Shown here: positions 1 through 7,383 of the stretch, in pieces
How the letters are laid out: each line of letters opens with the position of its first letter
Position numbering within the stretch: the first letter of the stretch is position 1
NCBI GenBank assembly: GCA_038317095.1
Contig: JBBQBB010000010.1
Location: 1-64,000 of the forward strand
DNA from: JAGXTF01 sp038317095
Lineage (GTDB): Bacteria > Bacteroidota > Bacteroidia > NS11-12g > UBA955
Reading direction: 5' to 3'
Length of the DNA stretch: 64,000 nt
Notes under the pieces: model-generated
Seen by the model: only the letters and a program-made list of their open reading frames with translations
Told to the model about the DNA's origin: nothing
Database searches by the model: none
Translations under genes and position numbers: made by a program

Positions 1-1
1 C

Positions 2-79
2 GGAACTGGTCGCCGCAAAGAAGAAGGCAGCATCCTTGGAGGGATTGGCAATCTATTTGATGGTGATGGCATGCATTGA
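2..79 (+). CDS. C-terminal end of a glycine-rich protein, cut by the window start
   Basis: An open frame enters from the left edge and stops with TGA at 77-79, giving 25 residues that contain a GSILGGIGNLFDGDG stretch. Glycine-rich tails with an acidic DGDG element occur at the ends of DUF937-type proteins, but 25 residues are too few to assign a family. It runs convergently towards nosY with about 75 bases between the two stops. I see reading-frame coherence and composition only. Confidence 0.35.
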   Translation, partial: GTGRRKEEGSILGGIGNLFDGDGMH

Positions 80-126
80 TTCGAAAACTCTGAAAGATAT
101 GCAAATTCATTCCGCGACCTTAGTGC

Positions 127-144
127 TAATTCGTGTAATTCGTG
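127..144 (+). repeat. Tandem 9-bp repeat TAATTCGTG x2
   Basis: Two perfect adjacent copies of TAATTCGTG lie in the short convergent gap between the partial gene at the left edge and the nosY stop. No coding frame or clear hairpin uses them. It may be a dispersed intergenic element, which cannot be judged from one copy. Confidence 0.5.
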
Positions 145-155
145 GCTATTTTGTG

Positions 156-926
156 CTAAATATTCTTCTTCTTAAATACTTTCAAACTAATCCAAAGCGG
201 AATTATTGTCCACAAAGCCATCACAAAAATGGAATATACGATGCCAATCCAACCGCCGAAAAACTGTTTATAAAGTGCACCTGTGTAGCCCATCAAAGCG
301 GATACATCTAGTTTTAACATCACGCTGATTCTAGCCAAATCAATAGGATTTAAGGAGGCCAAAACAATCATTAATTTTTCCAATGGGTAATCGCTAAAGC
401 CATATAAAAATGCTAGCACCAAAGCATCGTAAATGATGGCCAGAAAAAACCAAAGCATTATACTCATGCCTATTCCGCGGGCCTTATCACGGGTAATTGT
501 GGATGCTAAAAACGCAAATGCCACAAAACAAAAAACAAGCATCACCCCAGACAAAATCAATACCATTCCAGTGGCATCTGCTTGGAAAATTAGAACTGGC
601 AAACCAATACCTACAAGAAAGGCAACCATCAACGAAATTGTGATTCCAATATATTCTGCTAAAAGTATCGTACGTCTTTTTATGGGCTGAGAAACCAACA
701 ACTCCATAAATTCATAGGCATTGTAATAATAGGTAGTAGAATAAATTATACTTACCAGCGGAAGGATAATTAACACAACGCTAAGCAAACTTACCAAAGC
801 TTTGGAGGGATCGTTTTCCAAAGTAAAAAATGCCATTGAAATAGCAAGAAGTAGAATTGTTAAAAACAACAATACCTTGCTTTTTAAAATATCGATGACT
901 ACATATTTCGCAATTTTGAATATCAT
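156..926 (-). CDS. nosY: NosY-like ABC-2 type permease of the nitrous oxide reductase cluster
   Basis: Integral membrane protein of 256 residues with about six hydrophobic segments (near 17-34, 44-64, 92-115, 121-142, 151-175 and 227-248), the layout of ABC-2 permeases. An SLNPIDLARIS stretch around 191-201 is typical of NosY-like permeases. Its ATG overlaps the nosF stop by four bases (ATGA), so the two are translationally coupled. With NosF it would form the ABC transporter that, with NosD, supports assembly of the copper-sulfur CuZ centre of NosZ. It is the last gene of the leftward nos cluster. The function is inferred from context and family; the transported species is not known from sequence. 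Confidence 0.85.
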   Translation of the reverse strand: MIFKIAKYVVIDILKSKVLLFLTILLLAISMAFFTLENDPSKALVSLLSVVLIILPLVSIIYSTTYYYNAYEFMELLVSQPIKRRTILLAEYIGITISLMVAFLVGIGLPVLIFQADATGMVLILSGVMLVFCFVAFAFLASTITRDKARGIGMSIMLWFFLAIIYDALVLAFLYGFSDYPLEKLMIVLASLNPIDLARISVMLKLDVSALMGYTGALYKQFFGGWIGIVYSIFVMALWTIIPLWISLKVFKKKNI

Positions 927-1645
927 TTTACACCACCTGTTTTTTGAATCATTTCTTTCAAGGCTTTGCCTATCCTATCACTTCCAGATTCCAATTTCAG
1001 CTCCTCTATGCTGCGGTGAAACGCAACTTTACCCTCATTAATAAAAACCAAATCATCGGCTATTTCTTCAATTTCATTCATAATATGAGAAGTTATAAGA
1101 ATCAATTTACCATTGTTTCTTTCTTTCTGAATTTTGTCTTTTAAAATTTCCGCAGCCACGGGATCCAAGCCAGCCGTAGGCTCGTCCAATATTAAAACAT
1201 CGGGTGAAAAAAGAAATGCCAATGCTGCACTTACTTTTTGCCGTGTACCACCACTCAATACACCCATTTTTTTTATACGCATGGTTTCCAAATCAAAGGA
1301 TTGAATTAATTCTTCATCCAATTTATCCAAACTATCCTTGCGTATATCCTTAATCATATTCACTATTTGACCGATGGTCATGTTATCAGGGTAACGCCCA
1401 ATTTGTGGCATATAACCCAATTTACGGCGATACTCCCATTCGGTATTTACCGTTTTTCCGTCAAAAATCACTTCGCCTTTATCCGGGTGTACCATACCCA
1501 AAATGCATTTGATCATGGTGGTTTTGCCTGAACCATTGTGGCCAATTACGGCAGTAGCTTTGCCCATAGTAAAATTCACCGACAGGTCGCTGAGTACCTG
1601 CAATTTTCCAAATTTCTTATGCAGGTTTTTTAGTTCTATCATCAA
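923..1645 (-). CDS. nosF: NosF-like ABC transporter ATP-binding protein
   Basis: A complete ABC ATPase of 240 residues. Visible motifs are Walker A GHNGSGKT (about 35-42), the Q-loop glutamine near 81 (YMPQIG), the signature LSGGT (about 130-134) directly followed by RQK, Walker B LILDEPTAGLDP (from 151) and the switch histidine in ITSHIMNE (about 187). It energises NosY and acts with periplasmic NosD in NosZ maturation. The start overlaps the end of nosD by 29 bases, and the stop overlaps the nosY start by four, so the three form a tight unit. A second Met directly follows the first, so either could initiate. Confidence 0.9.
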   Translation of the reverse strand: MMIELKNLHKKFGKLQVLSDLSVNFTMGKATAVIGHNGSGKTTMIKCILGMVHPDKGEVIFDGKTVNTEWEYRRKLGYMPQIGRYPDNMTIGQIVNMIKDIRKDSLDKLDEELIQSFDLETMRIKKMGVLSGGTRQKVSAALAFLFSPDVLILDEPTAGLDPVAAEILKDKIQKERNNGKLILITSHIMNEIEEIADDLVFINEGKVAFHRSIEELKLESGSDRIGKALKEMIQKTGGVK

Positions 1646-2870
1646 AAATTAATTCATGCATTAAAGGTTGATTGTCTTTAATATTTTCTGGTGTTAAAGA
1701 GGGTATGCTTCTTTCTGCTGTATCCAATAACTCAATAATCAAACTTCGCATAAGCATTATCACATATGGCATTTGTTCAATCATCATACTATACATGCTT
1801 ACTGGACGAAAAGGAACATCGCCAATATTGTCTTTATTCAAATCGTAGCCTTTATATTTTTCCCAATAATTATGATTTAATTTGTTTAAAAACAATGTGC
1901 CGTTGGTAGAAACATCAAAACTATTATTTACAAAATTATTTTGCTCAAATTCCACATCTTCACAATTGGCTAGCAATTTTAAAGCCCAACCATTTGATTT
2001 AAATTCATTGCTATCTGCCTTAATTCTAGAGCAACCTTCCATATAAACTGCGGTGGTATTTTTAACGTACCTATTGTGGTGTATTTTGCTATCCGTTATA
2101 TCCTTGCACAGCATTCCATAAGTGGCTCCACCCCAATTTTCTTCAAAATTATTTTGCAGCATTGTAATTCTTTTTGAATACATTACAGCCACACCTGTGC
2201 CATTTTTAAAAAATGTATTGTTTACAAAAGTATCGTCATCGGAAAACATAAAATGCAATCCATAACGTTGGTTTCCTTCGGTATAATTGTTAAGAATAAA
2301 AGACCTTTTCGCAAATTCAAAATACATACCATCTCGGTGTTTTAGAATTCTATTGTTTTCTAAATGAATATAATCAGAATACCAAAGATGAATTCCATCT
2401 CCACAATTGCCTTCGTTGCTAAAGCCCACAATTTCATTGCCTTTAATTATAGAAGAATCTACTTCGGAAAAATAGATTCCAAAAAAATCGTTGGCAAATT
2501 TACAATTTAAAATAGAAACATGGTGGGTTTTAGATGCACGAATGGCTGCAAAATCATTCATATATCCGCGTTTTGTATTGCGCAAATCAAGGTTTTCCAG
2601 TGTAACTTGGCATGTATCAATAATCAATATTTCACCTTTGTTTTCTCCGTCTATAATGGCTCCATTTTCTCCTCGAATGGTAATGGGTTTGTGTATGATA
2701 AAATCATGCAATGGATAAATACCTTTTTTCAACACCAAGGTTCCGCCAGAAGGTGTTTTGGAATATAAAAATTCAAAAGTTTGGGCGCAAATTTGCGTGC
2801 CAAAATTACCCAACAACGAAGTCAAGACAAATAAAACAACAACTTTATTTACCCATAGATTGCATCTCAT
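1617..2870 (-). CDS. nosD: NosD, periplasmic right-handed beta-helix protein for NosZ maturation
   Basis: About 417 residues. The start chosen at 2870 gives a Sec signal peptide (MRCNLW, then a hydrophobic run ending near AQT); an upstream in-frame Met at 2966 would lie inside nosL and bury that signal. After the signal come many short repeats of the NosD/CASH parallel beta-helix type, such as I(L/K)xNxF and HRDGMYFEF. NosD works with the NosF-NosY transporter in building the CuZ site of NosZ. It starts 25 bases after the nosL stop and overlaps nosF by 29 bases. Identity rests on repeat pattern plus gene order. Confidence 0.9.
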   Translation of the reverse strand: MRCNLWVNKVVVLFVLTSLLGNFGTQICAQTFEFLYSKTPSGGTLVLKKGIYPLHDFIIHKPITIRGENGAIIDGENKGEILIIDTCQVTLENLDLRNTKRGYMNDFAAIRASKTHHVSILNCKFANDFFGIYFSEVDSSIIKGNEIVGFSNEGNCGDGIHLWYSDYIHLENNRILKHRDGMYFEFAKRSFILNNYTEGNQRYGLHFMFSDDDTFVNNTFFKNGTGVAVMYSKRITMLQNNFEENWGGATYGMLCKDITDSKIHHNRYVKNTTAVYMEGCSRIKADSNEFKSNGWALKLLANCEDVEFEQNNFVNNSFDVSTNGTLFLNKLNHNYWEKYKGYDLNKDNIGDVPFRPVSMYSMMIEQMPYVIMLMRSLIIELLDTAERSIPSLTPENIKDNQPLMHELIFDDRTKKPA

Positions 2871-2895
2871 GGCAGAAATTAAATCGAATTCATAA

Positions 2896-3324
2896 TTATT
2901 CAGTAAGTAGCATTTGGTCAAATGTGAGAATTTCGCCGCCCAATTTTTTTTGGAAGTCTTCAGCATCTACTTTTTTTGAAAATGCCGCTAAATTCCCACC
3001 CATGGGGCTTTTAACTTTAGGTCCATGTAAATAAAAAGCGAGTTTACCGTTTGAAAGTCCACCTGGATTGGCATAATCGGCAACATATATATATTCAAAA
3101 GTTACAATCTCAGATATATTTTTATTGTAAAAATTCCGCATGCATTCATCCGAATCGAATTTATAAATCTTGCCTTTTTTTGTAACAATTTCCGTCCCAA
3201 ATTTTTGATCCATAATGGTCATTTTACAAAAATCGCAGTTGTCTTTGCCGTAATTTATTGGCTGAGAACCAGTGCTGCAAGATAAAAGCAGAAATATTGA
3301 GGCTGATTTGATAATGTTTTTCAT
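2896..3324 (-). CDS. nosL: NosL copper-chaperone lipoprotein
   Basis: 142 residues from the start at 3324. The N-terminus has a lipobox ending LLLSC (Cys about 16), and a CDFCKM motif follows at about 30-35, the Cu(I)-binding signature of NosL. A longer frame starts 42 bases upstream but would mask the lipoprotein signal and run through the gap after the preceding gene. NosL delivers copper to apo-NosZ in the periplasm, attached to a membrane. It lies 16 bases downstream of the nosB-like gene and 25 bases upstream of nosD. Confidence 0.92.
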   Translation of the reverse strand: MKNIIKSASIFLLLSCSTGSQPINYGKDNCDFCKMTIMDQKFGTEIVTKKGKIYKFDSDECMRNFYNKNISEIVTFEYIYVADYANPGGLSNGKLAFYLHGPKVKSPMGGNLAAFSKKVDAEDFQKKLGGEILTFDQMLLTE

Positions 3325-3340
3325 ATTGGTTACTGCAAAT

Positions 3341-3952
3341 TTATTGTTTAATTTTTTTACGGTCAAGAATAAAATGTTCCCAAAGGAGCAGAGTGCCCAT
3401 TAAAACAGAAGGCACAATAATCATCAGCCCGCCTATATCTGGCAATGACCCTGCAACAAAATTGAGCATCACTTTATAACCTAAAAATGGAGGTTGGTAG
3501 GACATGCCAGGTATTCTTATTGCCGCATGCGGATCAAGGTTGTGGCCATATTGATATTCCCAGCGCCAAAAATCATAACATGCAAGCGCTGCAATAACCA
3601 CCAAAACGGTCATGTATATCCATAACCAGCGGCGATTGCCTTTGTAACCTACAAAAAGACCAAACGCAATCATAAACCCTAACAAATATGGCAAAAAAGC
3701 AAATTCCCAGAATTCATCTGCGTGCAATGTTGCCATTCCTATATAATGATTTAAATTATTAATGGAAGATACATCACCTTTCAACCCATTTACCCAAATC
3801 TCAAGACCCAGACCTTCGGGATATTGAGGAGCTGACAAATCTATATACCAAACGGAGAAAAAATATCCGCCAATCATAAGAAGCGAGCCAATAATTACCG
3901 TCCATCTCGTAATAGGTTTTAATTTTTGCGCCAATCTTTCTTTACTATTCAT
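3341..3952 (-). CDS. NosB-like four-helix membrane protein of the nos cluster
   Basis: 203 residues with hydrophobic segments near 19-40, 87-106, 110-128 and 166-191. A conserved-looking loop after the first helix holds YPEGLGLEIWVNGLKGD and INNLNHYIGMATLHADEF, including two histidines. Clade II nos clusters commonly carry a membrane protein gene (nosB) directly after nosZ, and this one occupies that place. I infer a role in N2O respiration or NosZ maturation; no catalytic motif is visible. The His/Met/Asp-containing periplasmic loop could handle metal, which is a guess. It is separated from nosZ by an intrinsic terminator. Confidence 0.65.
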   Translation of the reverse strand: MNSKERLAQKLKPITRWTVIIGSLLMIGGYFFSVWYIDLSAPQYPEGLGLEIWVNGLKGDVSSINNLNHYIGMATLHADEFWEFAFLPYLLGFMIAFGLFVGYKGNRRWLWIYMTVLVVIAALACYDFWRWEYQYGHNLDPHAAIRIPGMSYQPPFLGYKVMLNFVAGSLPDIGGLMIIVPSVLMGTLLLWEHFILDRKKIKQ

Positions 3953-3978
3953 ATACTATTTATAACATATCTTTTTAT

Positions 3979-4007
3979 AAAAAAAGGGGAGGAACAGGCC
4001 TCCCCTT
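3979..4007 (-). terminator. Intrinsic terminator directly downstream of nosZ, inside the nos cluster
   Basis: On the minus strand a perfect nine-base-pair GC-rich stem (AAGGGGAGG / CCTCCCCTT, six-base loop) is followed by a run of seven T. It begins 26 bases after the nosZ stop and lies before the nosB-like gene. It would terminate, or partly terminate and stabilise, transcripts reading leftward out of nosZ, so the assembly genes would be made at a lower level than NosZ. Confidence 0.85.
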
Positions 4008-4033
4008 CTTACATTTAATCAGGAAGTTACGTG

Positions 4034-6022
4034 TTACTTCTTCTTTTCTGATTCTGGCTTATTTCCAGTATGGAAAGTGAGTGGATTGTTGGAACCCGCT
4101 GGTGAAACCCGAATGTAGCCCTGCATTTCTTGGTGAAGTGCAGAACAGAAATCGGTACAATACATAGGGTATACACCTACTCTGCTTGGAATCCACTTCA
4201 AAGATTGGGTTTCGCCCGGCATAATCAGCAATTCAGAATTGCCTGCGCCTTTTACGGCAAAACCATGTGGCACGTCCCAGTCCTGTTCAAGATTGGTCAC
4301 ATGAAAATAAACCTCATCACCTACTTTCACGCCTTCAATATTATCTGGGTAAAAGTGCGAACGAATTGCGGTCATATAAACGTGTACGGCATTCCCAACG
4401 CGAGTTACTTTTGCTGCCTTTTCGTTAGGTGTAAAATATGGGTGCTTATTTTCTTCTAATTTGTATACTTTACGTTGATTTTTTGTGATTAAATCTGCTT
4501 GAATCATTTGCGCATAATGGGGCTCCCCAATCGTAGGAAAGTCAAGCAATAGTTTCATTTTTTCACCTGAAATATCAATCAATTGCGCACTTTGGCACAA
4601 TTCTGGACCAGTTGGCAGATAGCGATCCTTGGTAATTTTGTTTAGCGCAACAAGGTATTTACCAAATGGTTTCTTGCTATCTCCTTGCACAACGCAAAGA
4701 TGCCCGATTGAATAATAAGTTGGGATTCTATCAATGATCTGACGGGTTTCTACATTCCATTTTACAACCTCTGAAGACACAAAGAAGGAAGTGTATGCGA
4801 ATCCTTTGTCATCAAATTCTGTATGCAATGGACCTAAACCTGGCTTTTCAACTTCACCAGCCAAAACCGATTCATATTTCAACACACTAATTCCATCAAA
4901 TTCACCTTCAAATTGTTTGCCTTCAATGGCAGCCATCATTTTCTTAAAAGAAAACACAGGAATGGTAGCGGCCAATTTACCGCTTGCAACGATATACTCA
5001 CCTGTTGGATTTACGTCGCATCCATGCGGGCTTTTTGGGCAAGGCATATAGTAACAAATATCTTTTAAGGCTCTTGCATCCAAAGTAGTAACTTCTTTCA
5101 AAATCTCAGACTTTGCAGTTTGGGTCTCCTCATTAAAAAGGTTGTGATAGTAATTGGCTGGTTTTTTAACCCCTTTGCCTGCTGCCAAATATTCTTCTGC
5201 TTTTTTCCAGTTTACAGCCATAATAAAGTCTTTATCCTTCTGAGAAGCATTCACTTCCAACAAAGTATTGGCTTGCTCAGAATTATAACAACTAAAAAAC
5301 AACCAACCATGCGAAACACCTTTACCCGCCCTAGCTAAGTCATAATCTACGGCTGGCACATCAATTTGAAACGCCATATTCATGTTGCCCTTTTCTTTGT
5401 CTACTTTAATAAAATTAACAACCCCTTTAAAATTTTGCTTAAATGAATTGATTGGCATTTCCTCATCGTCAAAGGGTACGCTAAATCGCGATGCTCCCAC
5501 AACATATTCGGTATTTTCTGTACAATATGGAGAAGCATGATTTCCTCCAGTATTGGGCAATTCTAGAATTTCAACCGTTTTAAAAGTCTTTAAATCAATT
5601 CGTGCAATGCGGGGTGTGTTGTTTGCATTGATAAATAGCCAACGACCATCGTCATTCCCATCTGTTTTTGACAGTGAAGGATGATGAGAATCGTCCCAGG
5701 GAATAAAGCCTTTGGTGGTTTGCAACAATGGTTTGGTTTCTTCGTTAAAGCCATAACCTTTTTCTGGGTCTACGCTAAAAACTGGGATAACTTTAAACAA
5801 TCTGCCCGACGGAATTCCATAAACACTCAATTGACCACTAAAGCCACCCGAGGTGAACATATATATTTCATCATATTTGCCTGGCGCCACGTATACCCGT
5901 GAAGCAGCATCAGCACTTACAGCATTGTTACCTGCACCTTTGGGCTTGCAGCCTGTAAAAAGCATTCCTGTCACTACAATTCCTAAGATAATTGCAGACA
6001 AGGAGTTCGACATTTTTTTCAT
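4034..6022 (-). CDS. nosZ: Nitrous-oxide reductase NosZ, clade II (Sec-dependent) type
   Basis: 662 residues, normal for the family. The CuA domain at the C-terminus shows CTDFCSALHQEM (about 622-633; Cys622, Cys626, His630, Met633) with a partner His about 586 in DVPHGF. The seven expected CuZ histidines are all visible: two in DDSHHPS (113-114), then GGNHASPY (162), SPHGCD, GPLHTEF, IGHLCV and GEPHYAQ. The signal has no twin-arginine motif, fitting clade II, and ends LFTGC (Cys25), so the enzyme may be a lipoprotein. It reduces N2O to N2 in the periplasm. It lies 31 bases after the cytochrome c gene, its likely electron donor. Confidence 0.97.
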   Translation of the reverse strand: MKKMSNSLSAIILGIVVTGMLFTGCKPKGAGNNAVSADAASRVYVAPGKYDEIYMFTSGGFSGQLSVYGIPSGRLFKVIPVFSVDPEKGYGFNEETKPLLQTTKGFIPWDDSHHPSLSKTDGNDDGRWLFINANNTPRIARIDLKTFKTVEILELPNTGGNHASPYCTENTEYVVGASRFSVPFDDEEMPINSFKQNFKGVVNFIKVDKEKGNMNMAFQIDVPAVDYDLARAGKGVSHGWLFFSCYNSEQANTLLEVNASQKDKDFIMAVNWKKAEEYLAAGKGVKKPANYYHNLFNEETQTAKSEILKEVTTLDARALKDICYYMPCPKSPHGCDVNPTGEYIVASGKLAATIPVFSFKKMMAAIEGKQFEGEFDGISVLKYESVLAGEVEKPGLGPLHTEFDDKGFAYTSFFVSSEVVKWNVETRQIIDRIPTYYSIGHLCVVQGDSKKPFGKYLVALNKITKDRYLPTGPELCQSAQLIDISGEKMKLLLDFPTIGEPHYAQMIQADLITKNQRKVYKLEENKHPYFTPNEKAAKVTRVGNAVHVYMTAIRSHFYPDNIEGVKVGDEVYFHVTNLEQDWDVPHGFAVKGAGNSELLIMPGETQSLKWIPSRVGVYPMYCTDFCSALHQEMQGYIRVSPAGSNNPLTFHTGNKPESEKKK

Positions 6023-6053
6023 ATTCTTTGGATTTTAGATTTGTTGTATTCTA

Positions 6054-6545
6054 TTATTTGGCACCATCGTTCTGACGTAAATAATCTAACAGTTTAAGAG
6101 CACTGTCATCATCTACATTTTGGTTTGTCATTTGGGTGAGGTGCGTAGCCAATAATTCCATAGCCACTGCATCTTTTTTGGTCATTTCTTCTGGATTTGT
6201 AATCATATTTAGAATCCAATTGGCATTTCTGCGGGTGGTAATGCCTTTTAGACCTGGTCCAACCACTTTTTCATCTGTTGTTTTATGGCAAGCAGAACAT
6301 TTGGATTCGAACAACACTTTGCCCGCAGTAGCTTTGGCAGCATCGAATGCAGCAATCTGTTTGTCGGCAAATTTCCCAATTCCATTGGGTGTAGCAGCGG
6401 CCTCAGTTTTTGACGCTTCGCCTTCTTTAACCGCATCGTCTGCCTTAAATGGCTCAGAACCACCACCACTGCAGCCCATCAAAGAAAAAGTGATTATTAA
6501 TAAGGCTGTAGCCATAAATCCCGCAATTTTGTTCGATTTTTTCAT
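6054..6545 (-). CDS. Mono-haem cytochrome c lipoprotein, likely electron donor to NosZ
   Basis: 163 residues with a lipobox SLMGC (Cys25), an acidic alanine-rich linker of about 45 residues, and a class I cytochrome c domain with CSACH (Cys83, Cys86, His87). Downstream methionines in NPEEMTKKDAVAMELL and LTQMTNQ include the probable axial ligand. Bacteroidota nos clusters often begin with such a cytochrome. As first gene of the leftward unit it would pass electrons from the quinol or cytochrome pool to CuA of NosZ. The promoter upstream carries a Crp/Fnr-type dyad. Confidence 0.88.
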   Translation of the reverse strand: MKKSNKIAGFMATALLIITFSLMGCSGGGSEPFKADDAVKEGEASKTEAAATPNGIGKFADKQIAAFDAAKATAGKVLFESKCSACHKTTDEKVVGPGLKGITTRRNANWILNMITNPEEMTKKDAVAMELLATHLTQMTNQNVDDDSALKLLDYLRQNDGAK

Positions 6546-6575
6546 TGAATTCTTATTTTAGTTTCTTTCTGTGGG

Positions 6576-6583
6576 CAAAATTT
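6576..6583 (-). promoter_or_regulatory. Probable -7 element of the nos cluster promoter
   Basis: On the minus strand this reads AAATTTTG, one mismatch from TAnnTTTG. It ends 30 bases before the cytochrome c ATG. The centre of the dyad at 6606-6619 lies about 33 bases upstream of its centre, close to -41/-42 from the expected transcript start. That is where an activator of the Crp/Fnr family binds at class II promoters. Confidence 0.55.
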
Positions 6584-6604
6584 GCCTCATTTTTAGGAAT
6601 AAAT

Positions 6605-6637
6605 TTTGACATAAGTCAATTATTCACATTATTTTTG
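6605..6637 (+). promoter_or_regulatory. Promoter of the Crp/Fnr-type regulator gene
   Basis: A TTTG element (6605-6608) and a perfect TAnnTTTG element (TATTTTTG, 6630-6637) are 21 bases apart, the normal Bacteroidota spacing. The start codon follows 20 bases later. The -33 element overlaps the dyad at 6606-6619, so a bound regulator would block polymerase here, suggesting negative autoregulation. Confidence 0.7.
6606..6619. promoter_or_regulatory. Crp/Fnr-type operator TTGAC-N4-GTCAA
   Basis: TTGACATAAGTCAA is a perfect 5-4-5 dyad of the type bound by the Fnr/Dnr/Nnr group (Fnr consensus TTGAT-N4-ATCAA). It lies between the divergent cytochrome c/nosZ cluster and a Crp/Fnr-type gene. Its position suits activation of the leftward nos promoter and occlusion of the rightward regulator promoter. 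Whether the encoded regulator is the one that binds is inferred from proximity. Confidence 0.75.
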
Positions 6638-6657
6638 ACCAATTCTAAAACCAACCA

Positions 6658-7368
6658 ATGTCCACCTTTGCAAAATGCAATACAGATTGCAGAAGCTGCC
6701 AATCCATAGCCCTTTCGGTATTTTGTACCTTAAAGCCCCAAGAATTGGAAGAATTGAACCTTCATAAAGTAAGTTTAGAAGTTTCAAAAGGTTCTGTGGT
6801 TTTTTATGAAAACAATATGCCCACTGGCTTGTATTGTGTGCATGAGGGTGCGGTAAAAGTTTACAATACATCCCTAAATGGAGACATTCAAATCAATCGG
6901 TTGGCAAAAAACTCCGATATTATAGGTTATAGAAGCCTTCTTGCTAATGAACCTTACAAAGGCACCGCAGAAACAATAAAAGATTCAACCATTTGTTTTA
7001 TTCCAAAGTCTTCACTGTATGCACTTATCGGAACAAATATTGAATTTAGTTTAAAGATGATGGAAGCAATGGCCAAAGAATTGAACCGTGCTGAACAAAA
7101 ATCATTGGACATATTGTTTAAAAGTACCCGTGAAAGATTGGCTGAAGCAATTTTACTTTTACACCAAACTTTTGGCTTAGATGTGAGAGGATATATAAAT
7201 GTAAAATTAACCCGCGGCGAATTTGCAGCAATTACAGGCATGGTTCACGAAACTGTTGTTCGCATACTTGCTGAATGGGAGAAAGAGGGTATCTTACAAT
7301 TGGATAAAAAATTAATTAAAATTATGAATTTAACTGAGTTGCTAAATATTGCAAAACTCGAAGATTAA
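6658..7368 (+). CDS. Crp/Fnr-family regulator with an N-terminal cysteine cluster
   Basis: 236 residues: cyclic-nucleotide-like beta-roll about 25-130, long dimer helix about 130-160 and winged helix-turn-helix about 160-230 (LTRGEFAAITGMVHETVVRILAEWE). The N-terminus has Cys7, Cys11, Cys14 and Cys23, spacing reminiscent of the iron-sulfur ligands of Fnr although not identical; further cysteines lie near 60 and 102. It could sense oxygen or NO through a cluster. It is divergent from nos and shares the TTGAC-N4-GTCAA dyad, so it probably controls N2O respiration. The exact signal is not readable from sequence. Confidence 0.88.
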   Translation: MSTFAKCNTDCRSCQSIALSVFCTLKPQELEELNLHKVSLEVSKGSVVFYENNMPTGLYCVHEGAVKVYNTSLNGDIQINRLAKNSDIIGYRSLLANEPYKGTAETIKDSTICFIPKSSLYALIGTNIEFSLKMMEAMAKELNRAEQKSLDILFKSTRERLAEAILLLHQTFGLDVRGYINVKLTRGEFAAITGMVHETVVRILAEWEKEGILQLDKKLIKIMNLTELLNIAKLED

Positions 7369-7383
7369 TTTTGCAATTGTTAA

